Of a DNA stretch of 32,237 nucleotides, positions 16,029-24,145 are shown in pieces. The stretch's first letter is position 1; each line of letters begins with the position of its first letter. The DNA lies in NCBI GenBank assembly GCA_002478765.1, contig DLQO01000047.1:1-32237 (forward strand), written 5' to 3'. This DNA is from Flavobacteriales bacterium UBA7430 (GTDB lineage Bacteria; Bacteroidota; Bacteroidia; Flavobacteriales; UBA7430). Below the pieces are notes generated by a model. It was not told where the DNA came from. It made no database searches and saw only the letters and a list, made by a program, of their open reading frames with translations. Position numbers and translations under genes: made by a program.

Positions 16029-17303
16029 TTAGTAGGAGTACTTATCCTTCCAACGTGTTTTTAGAAATTCACGCATGTGTGCTTCACGTGAATTATTGGC
16101 AGGATCAAAAAGTTTTGTACCAATGAGTTCATCAGGAAGAAACTCCTGGTTAATAAAGTTGTTGGCATAGTCGTGAGAATACTTGTAACCATTACCGTAA
16201 TTTAAATCTTTCATTAATTGTGTAGGAGCATTTCTCAAATGCAAAGGGACCGGTAATGAACCCGTTTGCTTCACTATTATTTGTGCTTTATTGATTGCAC
16301 TGTAAGCCGAATTACTCTTCTCTGAGCTTGCCAAATAAGTAACACATTGAGAAAGGACAATCCTACCCTCAGGCATCCCTATAGTACGCACTGCCTGAAA
16401 GCAATTATTTGCCATAATCAATGCCGTAGGATTGGCATTACCTATATCCTCACTTGCTAAAATCAATAATCGTCTTGCAATAAACTTAACGTCTTCCCCC
16501 CCATCAATCATTCGGGCCAACCAGTATATAGCACCGTTCGGGTCGCTACCTCGAATAGATTTTATAAGTGCCGATGCAACATCATAATGTTGTTCTCCAC
16601 CCTTGTCATAAGAAGCAATTACCTGTTGTGCATGTCGATTTACCAAAGCATCGTCTACGATCACTTTATTCGCGACTTCTGCATTTACGATAAGTTCAAA
16701 AACATTTAACAATTTACGTGCATCGCCTCCTGAAAGTCTTAATAAGGCCGTATCTTCTTTTATCGTAATCTCTTTCTTAGCTAATTTCTCATCCTCAGAA
16801 ACAGCTCTTTTCAATAAGTTTTGTAGATCTACTTTAGAGAAGTGTTCCAAGGTATAAACCTGACATCTAGAAAGCAAGGCGGGAATTACTTCAAAAGACG
16901 GGTTTTCTGTCGTGGCACCAATAAGCGTCACCACACCTGTTTCTACTGCACCCAGGAGAGAATCCTGCTGTGACTTACTAAAGCGATGGATCTCATCAAT
17001 AAAGAGCACGGGACTTTCTGTTCCGAACAGACCTCTACTCTTTGCTTTTTCTATGACTTCACGGACATCCTTAACACCAGAATTTATAGCACTTAATGTG
17101 TGTATTTCCCTGTTTAATTGCTGAGCAATGATTTGTGCTAAAGTGGTTTTACCAACTCCTGGAGGGCCCCATAAAATCAAGGAAGGTAAAACTCCCGACT
17201 CCATAGCCTGACGAAAAACAGTTTCCTTTCCCACCAGGTGAGTCTGCCCGATGTATTCATCGAGATTTGTAGGTCGTAATCGTTCAGCTAAGGGCTTATT
17301 CAT
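16029..17303 (-). CDS. rarA: Replication-associated recombination protein RarA (MgsA)
   Basis: A 424-residue AAA+ ATPase of the clamp-loader-like RarA/MgsA/WRNIP1 family that acts at stalled replication forks. Walker A GPPGVGKT is at 46-53 and Walker B FIDEIHRF has D103 and E104. Sensor 1 lies in IGATTENPSFEV and the arginine finger in LLSRCQVY. The C-terminal tetramerisation region carries the family blocks GSDPNGAIYWLARM and APTQLMKDLNYG. Length and N-terminus (PLAERLRPTNLDEYIGQ) are normal. The ATG at 17303 lies just after the dnaK terminator, with a -7 box in between, so it is an independent transcript. Confidence 0.97.
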   Translation of the reverse strand: MNKPLAERLRPTNLDEYIGQTHLVGKETVFRQAMESGVLPSLILWGPPGVGKTTLAQIIAQQLNREIHTLSAINSGVKDVREVIEKAKSRGLFGTESPVLFIDEIHRFSKSQQDSLLGAVETGVVTLIGATTENPSFEVIPALLSRCQVYTLEHFSKVDLQNLLKRAVSEDEKLAKKEITIKEDTALLRLSGGDARKLLNVFELIVNAEVANKVIVDDALVNRHAQQVIASYDKGGEQHYDVASALIKSIRGSDPNGAIYWLARMIDGGEDVKFIARRLLILASEDIGNANPTALIMANNCFQAVRTIGMPEGRIVLSQCVTYLASSEKSNSAYSAINKAQIIVKQTGSLPVPLHLRNAPTQLMKDLNYGNGYKYSHDYANNFINQEFLPDELIGTKLFDPANNSREAHMREFLKTRWKDKYSY

Positions 17304-17323
17304 AAGTATTTGTTATATAAAAT

Positions 17324-17331
17324 CAAATATA
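17324..17331 (-). promoter_or_regulatory. Candidate -7 box for rarA
   Basis: TATATTTG on the minus strand, 20 bases before the rarA ATG and only 9 bases past the dnaK terminator hairpin. It is an exact match to TAnnTTTG. The -33 region would fall inside the hairpin and is not recognisable. Confidence 0.5.
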
Positions 17332-17340
17332 AATTAAAAA

Positions 17341-17372
17341 ACAAAAGCCGCTCAGAATTGAGCGGCTTTTGT
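17341..17372 (-). terminator. Rho-independent terminator of dnaK
   Basis: A 13-bp perfect stem (ACAAAAGCCGCTC with its complement) around a 6-base loop, 25 bases after the dnaK stop codon. On the minus strand it runs into TTTTTTAATTT. Confidence 0.92.
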
Positions 17373-17397
17373 CATCTATATTTAATTTTAAGAACGT

Positions 17398-19290
17398 TTA
17401 TTTTACTTCTTCAAAATCAACATCCGTTACATCATCTGTAGCCGGCTCAGCCTCTTGGCTTGCTGCTTGCGCATCAGGTCCTGCTTCATTGGATTGAGCG
17501 TACATTTCCTGAGAAGCTGCTTGGAAGATTTGATTTAATGCCTCCATAGATGTATCAATGGCTGCAATATCTTGAGCTTCATGAGCCTTTTTCAATTCTG
17601 CTATTGCATCTTCAATAGGTTGCTTTTTGTCTGCCGGTAATTTATCCCCAAACTCAGCAATTTGCTTTTCAGTTTGGAAAATCATTTGATCAGCAGCATT
17701 CAATTTATCTACCTTCTCTTTAACTTCTTTATCAGAATCTTCGTTGGCTTTTGCCTCATCACGCATCTTTTGAATTTCTTCATCGGTTAGTCCTGATGAA
17801 GATTCAATCTTGATGTGCTGCTCTTTACCTGTAGATTTATCTTTTGCAGAAACCTTCATGATACCGTTTGCATCAATGTCAAAAGACACTTCAATTTGCG
17901 GAACACCTCTTTGAGCGGGTGGAATATCTGCCAACTGGAATCGACCGATTGTTTTGTTATCCGCGGCCATTGGTCGCTCTCCTTGAAGTACATGAATGTC
18001 TACAGCCGGTTGATTATCTGCTGCCGTAGAGAACACTTGAGACTTGTTGGTAGGAATTGTTGTATTCGCATCAATAAGCTTTGTGAAAACAGCACCCATA
18101 GTCTCAATACCTAAAGACAACGGTGTAACATCCAGTAAAAGAACGTCTTTCACCTCACCCGTTAGAACACCACCTTGAATAGCTGCTCCAACAGCAACGA
18201 CCTCGTCAGGATTAACTCCTTTTGATGGTTTCTTCCCAAAGAACTCTTCAACGATAGCTTGTATGGCAGGAATACGTGTAGAACCACCAACCAAAATCAC
18301 TTCATCGATTTCGTTTTTATCAAGTCCCGAATCAGCCAATGCTTTTTTACAAGGCGCAAGAGATCGCTGAATTAATGTATCAGCAATTTGTTCAAATTTA
18401 GAACGCGTTAGGGTTCTTACCAAGTGCTTAGGTCCCGAAGCAGTAGCTGTAACATAAGGTAAGTTGATTTCGGTTTGTGTCGAAGAAGATAATTCAACTT
18501 TAGCTTTTTCAGCTGCTTCTTTCAAACGTTGAAGTGCCATCGCATCATCTCGAAGATCTATCGACTCTTCAGCTTTGAACTCTTCAGCAAGCCAATCAAT
18601 AATAACTTGATCAAAATCATCACCACCAAGGTGTGTATCACCGTTGGTAGATTTTACTTCAAAAACACCATCTCCTAATTCAAGAATAGAAATATCGAAA
18701 GTACCACCCCCAAGGTCAAATACTGCAATGTTTACATCTTTATCTTTTTTATCCAATCCATAAGCTAAAGCTGCAGCCGTAGGCTCATTTATGATACGTC
18801 GAACTTTTAATCCAGCAACCTCACCTGCTTCTTTCGTAGCATGTCTCTGAGAATCGTTAAAATAAGCAGGAACCGTAATTACAGCCTCGGTAACTTCTTG
18901 ACCTAAATATTCTTCAGCTGTTTTTTTCATTTTCTGAAGAACCATAGCAGAAATTTCTTGAGGTGTATACAAACGACCATCAATATCTACTCTAGGCGTG
19001 TTGTTATCGCCTTTTGCAACTGAATAAGGCACATTTTTTATTTCCTTAGCACAATTGTCAAAGGATTCACCCATAAAACGTTTAATCGAATAAATCGTTT
19101 TTTGAGGGTTTGTAATTGCCTGACGTTTGGCTGGATCACCAACCTTACGCTCACCACCTTCTACAAAAGCTACAATAGATGGTGTTGTTCTTTTCCCTTC
19201 AGCGTTAGCGATAACTACAGGCTCATTACCTTCCATTACCGATACACATGAGTTCGTTGTTCCCAAGTCAATTCCGATAATCTTACTCAT
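17398..19290 (-). CDS. dnaK: Molecular chaperone DnaK (Hsp70)
   Basis: A 630-residue Hsp70. The ATPase domain starts [17 protein letters not shown], with phosphate loops in [14 protein letters not shown] and the adenosine block [13 protein letters not shown]. The linker [16 protein letters not shown] leads to the substrate-binding domain and an alpha-helical lid. The C-terminus ends [11 protein letters not shown], the EEVD-like tail typical of bacterial DnaK. The chain is full length with no missing motif. No dnaJ or grpE lies next to it, so it is a single-gene unit with its own terminator. The upstream region lacks a clean TAnnTTTG box but has a sigma-54-like element (19335-19350). Confidence 0.99.
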   Translation of the reverse strand: MSKIIGIDLGTTNSCVSVMEGNEPVVIANAEGKRTTPSIVAFVEGGERKVGDPAKRQAITNPQKTIYSIKRFMGESFDNCAKEIKNVPYSVAKGDNNTPRVDIDGRLYTPQEISAMVLQKMKKTAEEYLGQEVTEAVITVPAYFNDSQRHATKEAGEVAGLKVRRIINEPTAAALAYGLDKKDKDVNIAVFDLGGGTFDISILELGDGVFEVKSTNGDTHLGGDDFDQVIIDWLAEEFKAEESIDLRDDAMALQRLKEAAEKAKVELSSSTQTEINLPYVTATASGPKHLVRTLTRSKFEQIADTLIQRSLAPCKKALADSGLDKNEIDEVILVGGSTRIPAIQAIVEEFFGKKPSKGVNPDEVVAVGAAIQGGVLTGEVKDVLLLDVTPLSLGIETMGAVFTKLIDANTTIPTNKSQVFSTAADNQPAVDIHVLQGERPMAADNKTIGRFQLADIPPAQRGVPQIEVSFDIDANGIMKVSAKDKSTGKEQHIKIESSSGLTDEEIQKMRDEAKANEDSDKEVKEKVDKLNAADQMIFQTEKQIAEFGDKLPADKKQPIEDAIAELKKAHEAQDIAAIDTSMEALNQIFQAASQEMYAQSNEAGPDAQAASQEAEPATDDVTDVDFEEVK

Positions 19291-19334
19291 ATCTTTACGT
19301 TTAATTAATTTGTTGTTATTTTCAATCAGCTTAA

Positions 19335-19350
19335 GTCAATCATTGTGCCA
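19335..19350 (-). promoter_or_regulatory. Sigma-54-like -24/-12 element upstream of dnaK
   Basis: On the minus strand, TGGCACA is followed by 4 bases and TTGAC. The sigma-54 (RpoN) consensus is TGGCACG-N4-TTGCA. The -24 half is nearly perfect and the spacing is exact, but the -12 GC is GA. The predicted start would be about 12 bases further on, giving a leader of roughly 35 bases before the dnaK ATG. No competing TAnnTTTG box is seen on this strand in the 270-base gap. Confidence 0.4.
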
Positions 19351-19391
19351 TCAGAAAATTTCATACTTGAGATTACAAAAAAGTCATAATT

Positions 19392-19441
19392 TGACAGAAT
19401 TTTGATGAAACATGACAAATTAAGTGACAGTATGTCTGACA
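19392..19441 (+). repeat. Four TGACA direct repeats in the dnaK divergent region
   Basis: TGACA occurs at 19392, 19413, 19425 and 19437, with steps of 21, 12 and 12 bases, all in the same orientation. The cluster lies 40-105 bases upstream of the sigma-54-like element of dnaK and also upstream of the divergent gene at 19561. Regular spacing could mean an activator site, but the unit is short. Confidence 0.35.
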
Positions 19442-19495
19442 TGAACATGTAAATTATAATGAATTTCATGGTTAGCCCCATGGTTTTAATCATCA

Positions 19496-19528
19496 TTTCC
19501 AAGTAGGTCTAATATTTTCTTACTTTTG
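19496..19528 (+). promoter_or_regulatory. Candidate promoter of the LamG-protein/panB operon
   Basis: TACTTTTG (19521-19528) matches TAnnTTTG exactly. TTTC (19496-19499), one base off TTTG, lies 21 bases upstream, which fits the Bacteroidota spacing. Transcription would start about 25-30 bases before the ATG at 19561. Confidence 0.5.
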
Positions 19529-19560
19529 TTAACTCTTACTATAACCAGATTGAAAATCGT

Positions 19561-20865
19561 ATGAAACAATTGTTGTGCCTATTATTACTCATGATAAGCT
19601 TTTCGGTCACTGCTCAACAAACCGTTCACATCAAACTGAACCAAATGATTTTAGAGGAGTCGTTCAATGAGCTGAATGACATCTGGCCTGTCATCACCAA
19701 CAATGACAACTTTTTTGTTTTTGATAAAGGCGAGTACTTTATGAATAGAACAAAAGCCGAAAGTCCTTACGCAATTATGGCTAATTGGGAAAACGACTTG
19801 AATACCTTCAGCATGCGAGCATCTTTGATGTTGGGACCGGTTGAAGGTGTAAATCAAAGTTTAGGATTGGTTTTACGAGCAAGTAATGACGGTCAAACAG
19901 CTGTAATTTGTGACATCAACAAACTTCACCGGTTTAGAATACGAAAGTTGGTTGATGGACGCTATCAAACAATTACCTCGGAAGGGAAAAATGGTTGGAT
20001 AAAAAACAATGCAGTCAAAGGGATCAACGAGTATAACGAGATTAACATTCGCACGAACGGAACCGACCATGATCTTTTCATCAACGGTATTCTGGTATAC
20101 AGTTTCCGTATTGAAGATCTTCAAGAAGGTAGTTTTGGCTTATTTATTGGACCTGAAACCAAAGGACGCGTAGACTATATTAATATCTATGCCGATGAGT
20201 TGTATCGTGATAAATCAAAAATTTATCTAACTGACGATGAAGTAAGAACTCTCATTAAAGAAAATGAAAGTTTAAAATACGATCTTGAACAATCGCTCGA
20301 TGCAAGGGCTTTGGAATTACAAAATGCCATTCGAATACTTGAAAATCAGCTGAAAGCAGTACGTCTCATTAATCTTCAATTGGATGAGGAAAACACTCAA
20401 TATGCGGTCATCAAGTCAGCCGTAGACACACAACAAATTGATCTTCTGGTAGACCTTAGTCATAAGTTGATTGAAAACATCACTAGAAATAGACAACTAA
20501 AAATAGAGAACCAATTGTTAACGGATTCTATCCAGAGTGTAAAAACAAACTTTGAAAATTTAGAATTGGAATTATTTCAAAAGATTATTGATCAGCATAC
20601 GGAAGAGCAATTATTTATTGATTCGATCCTCTCAACCTTTTGTTTGAAAGATACCGTATTTTTGCTTGAAGACTCAACATTATTTCCTGGATTAAAAATT
20701 GATTCGCTCAGAATGGATACAGTCACTTTCGACTCTTTAAATACCCATTCTTTCAGTTTAAATAAAATAGGTAACGATTCTTTATTGTTAGATACCTTGC
20801 GAATAAAGGAAATTACAAAATTAGATTCAATTATTGACAAAAAACGCATCCCTGAATCGGAATAA
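19561..20865 (+). CDS. Secreted protein with LamG-like domain, coiled coil and Asp-Ser/Thr repeats
   Basis: A 434-residue protein of unknown function. The signal peptide covers about 1-18 (ends SVTAQ). Residues about 25-215 look like a concanavalin/LamG or DUF1080-type beta sandwich ([58 protein letters not shown]). Residues about 225-345 form a long coiled coil. The last 85 residues carry about nine D-(S/T)-hydrophobic triplets (DSI, DTV, DST, DSL, DTV, DSL, DSL, DTL, DSI). The stop is 2 bases before the panB ATG, so they are co-transcribed. A carbohydrate- or envelope-binding role is possible. I cannot assign a specific one. Confidence 0.75.
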   Translation: MKQLLCLLLLMISFSVTAQQTVHIKLNQMILEESFNELNDIWPVITNNDNFFVFDKGEYFMNRTKAESPYAIMANWENDLNTFSMRASLMLGPVEGVNQSLGLVLRASNDGQTAVICDINKLHRFRIRKLVDGRYQTITSEGKNGWIKNNAVKGINEYNEINIRTNGTDHDLFINGILVYSFRIEDLQEGSFGLFIGPETKGRVDYINIYADELYRDKSKIYLTDDEVRTLIKENESLKYDLEQSLDARALELQNAIRILENQLKAVRLINLQLDEENTQYAVIKSAVDTQQIDLLVDLSHKLIENITRNRQLKIENQLLTDSIQSVKTNFENLELELFQKIIDQHTEEQLFIDSILSTFCLKDTVFLLEDSTLFPGLKIDSLRMDTVTFDSLNTHSFSLNKIGNDSLLLDTLRIKEITKLDSIIDKKRIPESE

Positions 20866-20867
20866 AT

Positions 20868-21686
20868 ATGTCAGAAGATAAGAGAAGTTTTAAACGGATC
20901 ACCACAAATGTGCTTCAACAAATGAAGCGAGATGGTGAAAAAATAAGCATGCTTACAGCCTATGATTTCACCATGGCTAAAATGGTAGATGCTGCAGGTA
21001 TTGACGTAATCCTTGTTGGAGATTCTGCATCAAATGTCATGGCAGGACACGAAACAACACTCCCCATCACATTAGATCAAATGATCTATCATGCTTCTTC
21101 TGTAATACGTGCAGTAGATCGCTCTCTGGTTGTCGTTGACTTGCCCTTTGGAGCTTATCAAGGTAACTCGATAGAAGCACTCAATTCTGCCATTAAAGTA
21201 ATGAAAGAATCGGGAGCACATTCTGTCAAATTGGAAGGGGGAGCTGAAATTATCGATTCGATACGTCGAATACTAACTGCGGGAATTCCTGTTATGGGGC
21301 ACTTAGGATTAACTCCACAATCTATCTATAAATTTGGAACGTATACTGTCCGTGCGAACGATGAGGCTGAGGCAAATAAGCTTATTGAAGATGCAAAGCT
21401 ACTTGAAGAAACAGGATGTTTTGCCATTGTCTTAGAAAAGATACCCGCGAATCTGGCTAAAAAAATTGCAGAAACTATAAAAATCCCAGTTATAGGAATC
21501 GGTGCTGGGCCTGATGTAGATGGTCAAGTTCTGGTAACTCATGATTTACTAGGAATGACCCATGAATTTAGCCCACGTTTCTTACGAAGATACTTATCCC
21601 TGTATCAAGACATTACTGAAGCTATTAAATCTTATGTGAAAGATGTTAAAAGTTTAAACTTCCCAAGCGACAAGGAAAAATATTAA
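20868..21686 (+). CDS. panB: 3-methyl-2-oxobutanoate hydroxymethyltransferase
   Basis: A 272-residue enzyme that makes ketopantoate from 2-oxoisovalerate and methylene-tetrahydrofolate, the first committed step of pantothenate and CoA synthesis. It has the TIM-barrel motifs [25 protein letters not shown] with metal ligand D52, then D91 (VDLPFG), E123 (KLEGG) and catalytic E190 (IVLEKIP). [15 protein letters not shown] near the C-terminus is diagnostic. It lies between the LamG-like gene (2-base gap) and an RluA-type gene that starts on its stop codon (TAATG). No panC is adjacent. Confidence 0.97.
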   Translation: MSEDKRSFKRITTNVLQQMKRDGEKISMLTAYDFTMAKMVDAAGIDVILVGDSASNVMAGHETTLPITLDQMIYHASSVIRAVDRSLVVVDLPFGAYQGNSIEALNSAIKVMKESGAHSVKLEGGAEIIDSIRRILTAGIPVMGHLGLTPQSIYKFGTYTVRANDEAEANKLIEDAKLLEETGCFAIVLEKIPANLAKKIAETIKIPVIGIGAGPDVDGQVLVTHDLLGMTHEFSPRFLRRYLSLYQDITEAIKSYVKDVKSLNFPSDKEKY

Positions 21687-22354
21687 TGATTGAAATTTTA
21701 TATGAAGACAATCACTTGATTGTTATTAATAAGAAGTCCGGTGATATCGTACAGGGAGATAAAACAGGTGACAAACCTCTTCCCGACTATGTAAAAGACT
21801 ATCTGAGGGACAAGTATAAAAAAACAGGCAATATATTTTGCGGAGTCATTCATCGATTGGATAGACCCGTAAGTGGTATTGTCATCTTTGCCAAAACAAG
21901 CAAAGCTTTATCTCGAATGAACGAGCTTTTCAGAGATAAAGACATACAAAAAACATATTGGGCCATCGTTGAAAACAAACCAATCAAGCAAAGTAATCGA
22001 TTGGAGAATTATTTACTCAAAAATCAACAAAAAAATAAATCAAGAGCCTTTTTAAAACCGCATAACGGAGCCCTAAAAGCTATTCTTGATTACCAAGTTG
22101 TAAAAAACTTAAATCGTTACACACTTTTAGAGGTTAAACCTATTACCGGAAGGCATCACCAAATCAGAGTGCAATTATCTCAAATGGGAAGCGTGATCAA
22201 AGGGGATTTAAAATACGGAGCCAAACGATCTAACAAAGATGCTTCAATATGTCTACATGCTCGTGAGATTAGCTTCATACATCCCGTAAAAAAAGAATCG
22301 ATTAAGGTAGTCGCTCCAGTTCCAAATGAGCCTTTATGGAGCGCTTGCGAGTAA
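21686..22354 (+). CDS. RluA family pseudouridine synthase
   Basis: A 222-residue RNA-modifying enzyme that converts specific uridines to pseudouridine in rRNA or tRNA. The catalytic block HRLDRPVSG has nucleophile D59. The later family blocks LLEVKPITGRHHQIRVQLSQMG and GDLKYGA are also present. There is no S4 domain at the N-terminus, which resembles short RluA/TruC types, so the target site cannot be named. Translation is coupled to panB through the overlapping stop/start TAATG. This arrangement with panB is known from other Flavobacteriales. Confidence 0.94.
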   Translation: MIEILYEDNHLIVINKKSGDIVQGDKTGDKPLPDYVKDYLRDKYKKTGNIFCGVIHRLDRPVSGIVIFAKTSKALSRMNELFRDKDIQKTYWAIVENKPIKQSNRLENYLLKNQQKNKSRAFLKPHNGALKAILDYQVVKNLNRYTLLEVKPITGRHHQIRVQLSQMGSVIKGDLKYGAKRSNKDASICLHAREISFIHPVKKESIKVVAPVPNEPLWSACE

Positions 22355-22448
22355 CTATTTTAGGATTATGACTACGGTTTCCGTACCGTTCAGCTTGCTT
22401 ACATCATCAATTTTTCATATATTAGGGAATAACCAATATGAAAATTAC

Positions 22449-22808
22449 ATGCATTTAAGCTCAAAAGAATTGACCATTTTATACAACAAGGATAATGAAA
22501 GAGATCGAAAAACATTGTCGTATGCGCATACCATTACCCAAAAAATAAACAAGCAAGAATTAAACTCAGTAAGGATATCCGGAACCCTATTCCAGGTATT
22601 TGTAAACACCTTAGAAAAAGATCCGAAAAAGTTAATCAATAAAGCTGACCCCTATTACCAAAAAAATATTAGGGGAAGAAATTTCAGTGTAAATGCCTGG
22701 TTCAAAATGCTCAGGAAAAACCCAAACTTATTGAAAGCTCCATTGGCAATGTATGAGAACAAAGCCGTTGTTTGCCATACGCCTACTGACATCCTAAAAC
22801 TTGCTTAA
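22449..22808 (+). CDS. ArsC/Spx-fold protein lacking the catalytic cysteine
   Basis: A 119-residue protein that resembles the arsenate reductase-like family. It has the family's middle block KDPKKLINKADPYYQK and end block NPNLLKAPLAMYENKAVVCHTPTDILKL. The N-terminal position of the CxxC/CxxS motif reads YNKDNERDR, with no cysteine. The arginine usually before the proline in the end block is replaced (KAP). It should therefore not reduce arsenate and may be a structural or regulatory relative. The frame is open from 22326, with other ATGs at 22326 and 22368. The ATG at 22449 fits the usual family length, but 22368 is possible. It is probably the last gene of the panB operon. Confidence 0.7.
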   Translation: MHLSSKELTILYNKDNERDRKTLSYAHTITQKINKQELNSVRISGTLFQVFVNTLEKDPKKLINKADPYYQKNIRGRNFSVNAWFKMLRKNPNLLKAPLAMYENKAVVCHTPTDILKLA

Positions 22809-22864
22809 AAGTCAAGGGTCTTTGAGGATGGTTTTAATTCCGAAAAAAGCTACAAATCTAACAG

Positions 22865-23437
22865 CTACCTCCAGGTTGTTTTACTCTGGATACTCGAGAA
22901 ACGTTTACCCGGTTTGTTTATTTTCTGATCACACTTTCCAAAGTATAGGAATCCCAAAAGAACATCAATTGACTTACAACCAACAAAAGTCTTCATAGCA
23001 TCGGATTCTGGCATGAATCCTGATGACCAATGGACCGCAATTTCCTTTGAAGCCGATGAAAGTAAGATGTTTTGAACCGCACACGAAACCGCCATAATTT
23101 CTTCCACAAAAGGAACCTTAGGAGTCTGAGTGTTTTTGGCAATAACGGCTACGATGTGAGAGGCTAAACAAGGAGTCTTCAACAACTTATCGCGTTTACC
23201 TTGATCCTGGTTTTCTAAAGAAATTGTTTCATCATAAAGAGTTGATTGAAACACTCCCAAAGAAGACCTTGAAACTCCAGAAAAAACAACAAACCTCCAG
23301 GGCTCCGTATATCTATGTGAGGGAGCCCAATTTGCAGATGCTAGTATCTGTTTTATCTGATCATCGGGTATGGTTTCCCCAGAAAAAAACTGAGGTTTTA
23401 TATTTCTTCTGTTGTTAATTATCTGTTCTAATTTCAT
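22865..23437 (-). CDS. Nitroreductase family protein
   Basis: A 190-residue FMN-dependent oxidoreductase of the nitroreductase fold (YdjA-like short form). The N-terminal FMN-binding block RRNIKPQFFSGETIPDDQIKQIL is followed by SANWAPSHRYTEPWRFVVF. The C-terminal block is LLGFLYFGKCDQKINKPGKR. The enzyme should use NAD(P)H to reduce nitro or quinone-type compounds; the natural substrate is unknown. Its start overlaps the VanZ-like gene by 4 bases (ATGA), so the two are coupled. It converges on the ArsC-like gene with a 56-base gap in which I see no clear hairpin. Confidence 0.9.
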   Translation of the reverse strand: MKLEQIINNRRNIKPQFFSGETIPDDQIKQILASANWAPSHRYTEPWRFVVFSGVSRSSLGVFQSTLYDETISLENQDQGKRDKLLKTPCLASHIVAVIAKNTQTPKVPFVEEIMAVSCAVQNILLSSASKEIAVHWSSGFMPESDAMKTFVGCKSIDVLLGFLYFGKCDQKINKPGKRFSSIQSKTTWR

Positions 23438-23802
23438 AGGCCTTTTTTTTTAATCAAAAAATGATACAGCATTACTCCCGAAGCATAAGCAAGTAAATCA
23501 TAGGCATCTGCTACATAACGATCTGATAAATTTGGTAACAAGTATTCAAAAATTATAGAGATGTATGAAAAAAAGAACACCAATTGTTTGGTGGAAAATT
23601 CATAAATCCTTTTGGAGTAAAATGACAATAAAAACTTCGTTAAAGTTAAGATGATCAGTGGAGCAATCAGATCATTCAAATATGACTTTGCAAAAAAATC
23701 ACCGACAAAAAATACTCCGAACTCATTCATAAGAAATATGAGAACTGAAAGTAAGAAAATAGTATTGCCAAGGGTTATCCGGGTAATATACTTGCAATCC
23801 AT
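23434..23802 (-). CDS. Small VanZ-like membrane protein
   Basis: A 122-residue protein with about four membrane helices (10-34, 43-60, 72-90, 97-116) and a basic end (KKKGL). The stretch FEYLLPNLSDRYVADAYDLLAYASGV (about 85-110) resembles the VanZ-type pattern of an acidic residue, a short loop, then DxxD before the last helix. The function of these small relatives is unknown. It overlaps the upstream zinc-ribbon gene by 28 bases and the downstream nitroreductase by 4 bases. The similarity is weak, so a plain hypothetical membrane protein is the alternative. Confidence 0.7.
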   Translation of the reverse strand: MDCKYITRITLGNTIFLLSVLIFLMNEFGVFFVGDFFAKSYLNDLIAPLIILTLTKFLLSFYSKRIYEFSTKQLVFFFSYISIIFEYLLPNLSDRYVADAYDLLAYASGVMLYHFLIKKKGL

Positions 23803-24050
23803 AATAACAGAGATAATATTCCAAAAAAAACAATTTGAACCAATTGAATGATTCTTTTACCAAAAACGATCAGATAACCATCTTTATCCCCAATTTTTAT
23901 TAGGGGCACTTTAAATGGGTCAGGATTTGCTTCTAAACTCTCTTTAACGCGTCGCTCCTTTTCAAACAACTCAGAACCACAAAAAACACAAAAGGCGTCT
24001 TTGGCATCATTCCACTGTTTACAATTTGGACATGACTTTTCTCCGATCAT
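23775..24050 (-). CDS. Zinc-ribbon membrane protein
   Basis: A 91-residue protein. An N-terminal zinc ribbon has C7-x2-C10 and C21-x2-C24 (CPNCKQ...FCVFCG). A charged linker (about 28-60) follows, and there is one membrane helix near the C-terminus (about 66-88). The orientation is probably ribbon in the cytoplasm. Function unknown. It is the first gene of a three-gene set with the VanZ-like and nitroreductase genes, and its 3' end overlaps the next start by 28 bases. A TAAATTTG box precedes it. Confidence 0.75.
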   Translation of the reverse strand: MIGEKSCPNCKQWNDAKDAFCVFCGSELFEKERRVKESLEANPDPFKVPLIKIGDKDGYLIVFGKRIIQLVQIVFFGILSLLLWIASILPG

Positions 24051-24076
24051 TTAAAGATAAGATTGATTGTTTTATA

Positions 24077-24084
24077 CAAATTTA
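24077..24084 (-). promoter_or_regulatory. Candidate -7 box for the zinc-ribbon/VanZ-like/nitroreductase operon
   Basis: TAAATTTG on the minus strand matches TAnnTTTG exactly, 26 bases before the ATG at 24050. A TTG lies 23 bases upstream of it, slightly further than the usual 19-21. Confidence 0.5.
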
Positions 24085-24145
24085 GGGCAGAAAATAATTA
24101 TATGAATCAACCAAAAGGATTTATTTTAGTAGAATTACAAAAAGG

